64,000 nucleotides of DNA from contig NZ_CP085302.1 in assembly GCF_020700235.1 (NCBI RefSeq), forward strand, positions 1 through 64,000. Direction: 5' to 3'. The DNA comes from Haladaptatus pallidirubidus. Its GTDB lineage: Archaea; Halobacteriota; Halobacteria; Halobacteriales; Haladaptataceae. Positions 61,068-64,000 of the stretch are shown piece by piece (position 1 is the stretch's first letter; each line of letters opens with the position of its first letter). Made by a program: the position numbers and the translations under genes. The notes under the pieces were generated by a model, which saw nothing but the letters and a program-made list of their open reading frames with translations, was not told where the DNA came from and did not search any database.

Positions 61068-61539
61068 AGACAAAATCAGGTCAAACCCGCTCGCATTAGT
61101 GTTTATAGTAATATCGATAGCAGTGATACTATTTGCTAGTCGATTTCCAGACAATGGTCAGGTAGGACCCGGTTTCTTCCCAATCATAATTTCAGCTGGA
61201 ATAATTGTATTTGCAATTGTAGATCTGATCGTTGACGACGACACTGAACTTGAGATGATTGATTTCGATTTTAAATCTGCTGCTTTAGTCTTCGTACTTC
61301 TACTACTCTATTTGGGCTTAATGCCGGTATTAGGCTTTTTAATAGGGACAATGGTGTTTTTACCCATCGTACTCTACTATTCCGGCATTCGTTCAAAAAT
61401 TACGATTATATCGATATCGATCTGCCTTCCAGTGGCATTGTTTTATATCTTTAGCCGGTTTTTCCTCGTTCGACTTCCTGAGGGAATCATACCGTTCTCA
61501 AGGTTACTACCCACTCTTCCCATTGGGGTGATCTTATGA
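61054..61539 (+). CDS. tctB: Tripartite tricarboxylate transporter small membrane subunit TctB
   Basis: The 161-residue protein has four hydrophobic helices (ALVFIVISIAVILFASRF, FFPIIISAGIIVFAIVDLI, ALVFVLLLLYLGLMPVLGFL and a last one ending RLLPTL) in the TctB order. It ends in the ATGA overlap with tctA. It is essential for the TctA channel but has little sequence conservation. Confidence 0.9.
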   Translation: MIINRDKIRSNPLALVFIVISIAVILFASRFPDNGQVGPGFFPIIISAGIIVFAIVDLIVDDDTELEMIDFDFKSAALVFVLLLLYLGLMPVLGFLIGTMVFLPIVLYYSGIRSKITIISISICLPVALFYIFSRFFLVRLPEGIIPFSRLLPTLPIGVIL

Positions 61540-63035
61540 TAGATAATATCGTCCACGGTTTCATGACTATTCTGAACCCATTCACACTACTTCTGATGGT
61601 TTCAGGAATACTCCTTGGTATATTCATGGGCTCGATTCCAGGAATGACGGCAACAATGACTGTTGCAGTATTACTGTCGTTCACATTTACCATGGATCCC
61701 ACAAATGGGATGATGCTACTGTTGGGAATTTACGGAGGTGCAGTGTATTCTGGATCTATCCCCGCAGTTTTGATTCGAACACCGGGAACCCCTTCAGCCG
61801 CAGCGACAATCTTTGATGGCTATCCCCTCTCTCAAAAAGGTGAAGCTGGAAGAGCAATCAGGATTAGTACGGTTGCCTCATTTGTGGGAGGAATCATTAG
61901 CGTACTCGGGTTGATGTTCTTTTCTCCTGTTATAGCAGATGCTGCTCTTCAATTTCGGTCACCAGAATTCTTCGCATTAGCTTTCTTTGGATTAACAATC
62001 ATCGCCAGTGTGAGCGGTGATTCGCTCACGAAAGGAATGATGTCTGGATTGCTGGGAATGCTTGTTGCGACGATTGGTATCGATCCAATCACGGGATTTC
62101 AACGGTTCACGTTTGGGGTTCCAGAGCTACTCACCGGGATCCAATTCATTGCGGTAATGATCGGATTATTCGGGATTGCAGAAGGACTAAAATCATACTC
62201 TGAGGGGATTGACCGCGACGGCAAAAAGGTTGATCAAGAAATAGAGGGTGTCGTTCCGTCGCTCGCAGATCTAAAGTCGATCGCACCTGTATCGGTATTG
62301 TCTGGGATTGGGGGCGTCATTATCGGTGCTATTCCAGGTGCTGGCGGTGACATTGCAGCTTTCATCACCTATAACGAGGCAACGAGATGGATCAAAGACG
62401 CTACGCCATCATTTGGGGAAGGAAACATACGAGGAATTGCCGCAGCTGAGTCCGGAAACAACGCAAGCACTGGTGGTGCACTCATTCCAACACTCACGCT
62501 TGGAATTCCCGGTGATTCTGTTTCAGCGATTTTAATCGGTGCTCTTGCAGTGCATGATATCCAACCTGGGCCGGCTCTCTATCAAGACCAAACTGGGTTG
62601 TTGTATGAAATATTCATGGGATTCCTTCTCATCTATGTTTTTATACTAATATTCGGATTACTCGGCGCCCATTACTGGGTTCGTTTAATTAATGTTCGCG
62701 AATCCTTGCTTTGGCCAGCGATATTCGTACTCTGTGTAATCGGTGCAATCGCACTTCGAGGTAACGTCTTCGATGCGTGGGTAATGTTGGGTGCAGGTGC
62801 CATTGGATATGTTCTTCGACTGCGTGGATACCCCCTCGCACCGATGGTTCTTGGATTGATCCTTGCGCCGATCGCAGAAGAGAACCTCCGGCGCTCTCTC
62901 TCCCTGTCCGGTGGGTCGCTCGATATATTCTATCAGAGTCCAATCGCTCTCATCATTCTACTCTTGAGTGCCGGGACATTAATTCTACCAGTATTTAGAA
63001 AAGTGTCGCCAGAGCTGTCCGATATTATGAATTAA
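61536..63035 (+). CDS. tctA: Tripartite tricarboxylate transporter large membrane subunit TctA
   Basis: The 499-residue protein has the TctA signature GILLGIFMGSIPGMTATMTV, YGGAVYSGSIPAVLIRTPGT, and the second half repeat GAIPGAGGDIAAFITYNEA, followed by LIPTLTLGIPGDSVSAILIG. Twelve hydrophobic segments are seen and the length is that of the family. Together with TctC and TctB it imports carboxylates using the sodium or proton gradient. It is coupled to tctB by ATGA overlap. Confidence 0.94.
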   Translation: MIDNIVHGFMTILNPFTLLLMVSGILLGIFMGSIPGMTATMTVAVLLSFTFTMDPTNGMMLLLGIYGGAVYSGSIPAVLIRTPGTPSAAATIFDGYPLSQKGEAGRAIRISTVASFVGGIISVLGLMFFSPVIADAALQFRSPEFFALAFFGLTIIASVSGDSLTKGMMSGLLGMLVATIGIDPITGFQRFTFGVPELLTGIQFIAVMIGLFGIAEGLKSYSEGIDRDGKKVDQEIEGVVPSLADLKSIAPVSVLSGIGGVIIGAIPGAGGDIAAFITYNEATRWIKDATPSFGEGNIRGIAAAESGNNASTGGALIPTLTLGIPGDSVSAILIGALAVHDIQPGPALYQDQTGLLYEIFMGFLLIYVFILIFGLLGAHYWVRLINVRESLLWPAIFVLCVIGAIALRGNVFDAWVMLGAGAIGYVLRLRGYPLAPMVLGLILAPIAEENLRRSLSLSGGSLDIFYQSPIALIILLLSAGTLILPVFRKVSPELSDIMN

Positions 63036-63500
63036 TATAAATTCTATCGTTATGTAATTATCACGTTTATTGAAGTATACTCCTACTGTCCCATATATGT
63101 GGGAATTAAATAGTAATTTAGATAGCAGGGAAGTGATGTCACAATACTATTCAGTATATCAATCGTCCACTGAATAATATCATAGTAATTGAGCTTACCA
63201 CATTCTGTTTAGATGCTAATAATAGAGTAAACTATTCGAAGATAGCTAAAGCAATACCATAATTGAATATTCTAAATTTTAATAGAATAGATGAGATAAA
63301 AATATCTACATATGGACAGTATGCAGATGGTTTTATATTGTATATAGACCACAATTCTAAGCGTGTATTTTATGTAAGATTATATCAAATTTGGATTCGA
63401 AGCTATCAGTGTAGTATTTCCTACTAGGGTGATCAAAAATGGCAAATTAATAGATTTCCGATCACTTTGCATCTGTCGGGAACACAAGCTCAGGGGAACC
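63036..63500. other. Very AT-rich gap
   Basis: This stretch is markedly AT-rich with scattered stops in all frames and no coding signal on either strand. No clean hairpin terminator follows tctA. It may be a decayed or foreign insert. Confidence 0.5.
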
Positions 63501-63555
63501 GCTAAACAATGAAAACGAGAATGAACGCGACGAGCAGGGACGATTTGCGGAAAGA

Positions 63556-63891
63556 ATGAGTGATGACGATATTCTTCGGGTGATTCGTGCGTCCGAGTTT
63601 CCGGCAGTGACCGCTCGGTGGGTGGCGGATACGCTTGAGATGGAGCGGCGGCCAGTGCATCAGCGACTCGAGGAACTTCACGAGCGTGGCGAGTTGGAAC
63701 GTGTGATTGAGTCCGCAGGTTGTTATCTGATGGATTCCGGAGGAATAGGTGCAATAGGTGCCCGAGTTAGTGATTGTCGGGTTTTCACCTTTCTGTTTTC
63801 AGCGTGGTTTCGAGCTGAGTCGATTACACAAATTGCAAACGACATTCTTTCTCCCCCTCAGGTGGCTCAAACAATTGACCTCCTTTTTTGA
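63556..63891 (+). CDS. Small winged-helix protein, possibly 5'-truncated
   Basis: The 111-residue frame reads SDDDILRVIRASEFPAVTAR, WVADTLEMERRPVHQRLEEL and HERGELERVIESAGCYLMDS: a winged helix-turn-helix with wing. The same frame is open upstream (ENERDEQGRFAER) without an ATG, and relatives normally include that part, so the original start may be lost or lie at a non-ATG codon. The last 35 residues (VFTFLFSAWFRAESI) are hydrophobic and look foreign to the family. A truncated relative is at 45193. Confidence 0.6.
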   Translation: MSDDDILRVIRASEFPAVTARWVADTLEMERRPVHQRLEELHERGELERVIESAGCYLMDSGGIGAIGARVSDCRVFTFLFSAWFRAESITQIANDILSPPQVAQTIDLLF

Positions 63892-64000
63892 TTGGTAACT
63901 TTTCTGCCGACCAAGTTCAGGTGAGTATGTGACTACTAGGGAGAACGGCTGCTCCGACACCCATATATACTAAACTATGTATACGTTATTTAATCATGGA

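Noticed and set aside
1..64000. tRNA, rRNA and CRISPR features.
   Set aside because: No cloverleaf-like sequence with conserved arms, no rRNA-like stretch and no repeat-spacer array was seen when reading the window.

Overview
The window is haloarchaeal. Its proteins are acidic and belong to families typical of Halobacteria: HalOD1 output domains, DUF7344 and DUF7351 regulators, bat-type HTH-10 regulators, TrmB, Lrp regulators with a TrkA-C domain, TFB, Orc1/Cdc6 and ISH-type insertion sequences. A ParA partition operon, a broken orc1/cdc6, a broken tfb, many insertion-sequence scars, truncated genes and chimeric genes all point to a plasmid or megaplasmid, or an integrated piece of one. I saw no rRNA, tRNA or CRISPR array.

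Layout. 1-5.2 kb: a ParA/partner partition operon with a 9-bp iteron array in front of it and in-register 9-bp repeats inside the partner gene; a dead orc1/cdc6; then a tnpB relic split by an IS5/ISH1-like element that has an 8-bp target duplication and carries a zinc-ribbon passenger gene. 5.2-13 kb: a potassium/pH island with a DHH phosphoesterase, a CPA antiporter with an RCK domain, TrkA, TrkH, a small membrane partner and an Lrp regulator fused to an RCK-C domain. 13-25 kb: an APC permease with two UspA domains and an overlapping 52-aa membrane peptide, DUF6653, a truncated alpha/beta hydrolase, TrmB, and a DUF7344/Lrp/HalOD1 regulatory group. 25.4-31.7 kb: a GC-rich-looking module of ArsR, SRPBCC, SDR and RibD/DHFR-like genes, several of them fused or truncated. 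31.9-42 kb: LysE exporter, SDRs, MFS exporter, more regulators, three copies of a ~57-bp hairpin repeat and a dead tfb. 42.6-50.2 kb: a large orphan GHKL ATPase, several very small genes, SWIM zinc-finger relics and an unusual protein built from five-residue repeats with a PRC-barrel-like end.

50.6-63 kb is the best preserved metabolic part. It holds a type I 3-dehydroquinate dehydratase and a convergent paralogue that has lost all recognisable catalytic residues, an ACT protein with homoserine dehydrogenase, an RraA-like aldolase, a zinc alcohol dehydrogenase, a uronate-dehydrogenase-like reductase, IclR, an MBL hydrolase, UspA and a complete tripartite tricarboxylate transporter (TctC, TctB, TctA). 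I infer an IclR-controlled uptake and catabolism locus for a carboxylate or sugar acid; the substrate cannot be read from the sequence.

The strongest candidates for something undescribed are the partition operon whose partner gene carries site-like repeats inside its coding sequence, the five-residue-repeat/PRC protein, the active/inactive dehydroquinate dehydratase pair, the insertion sequence with a zinc-ribbon passenger, and a tiny protein family beginning M-x-R-Q-T seen twice.
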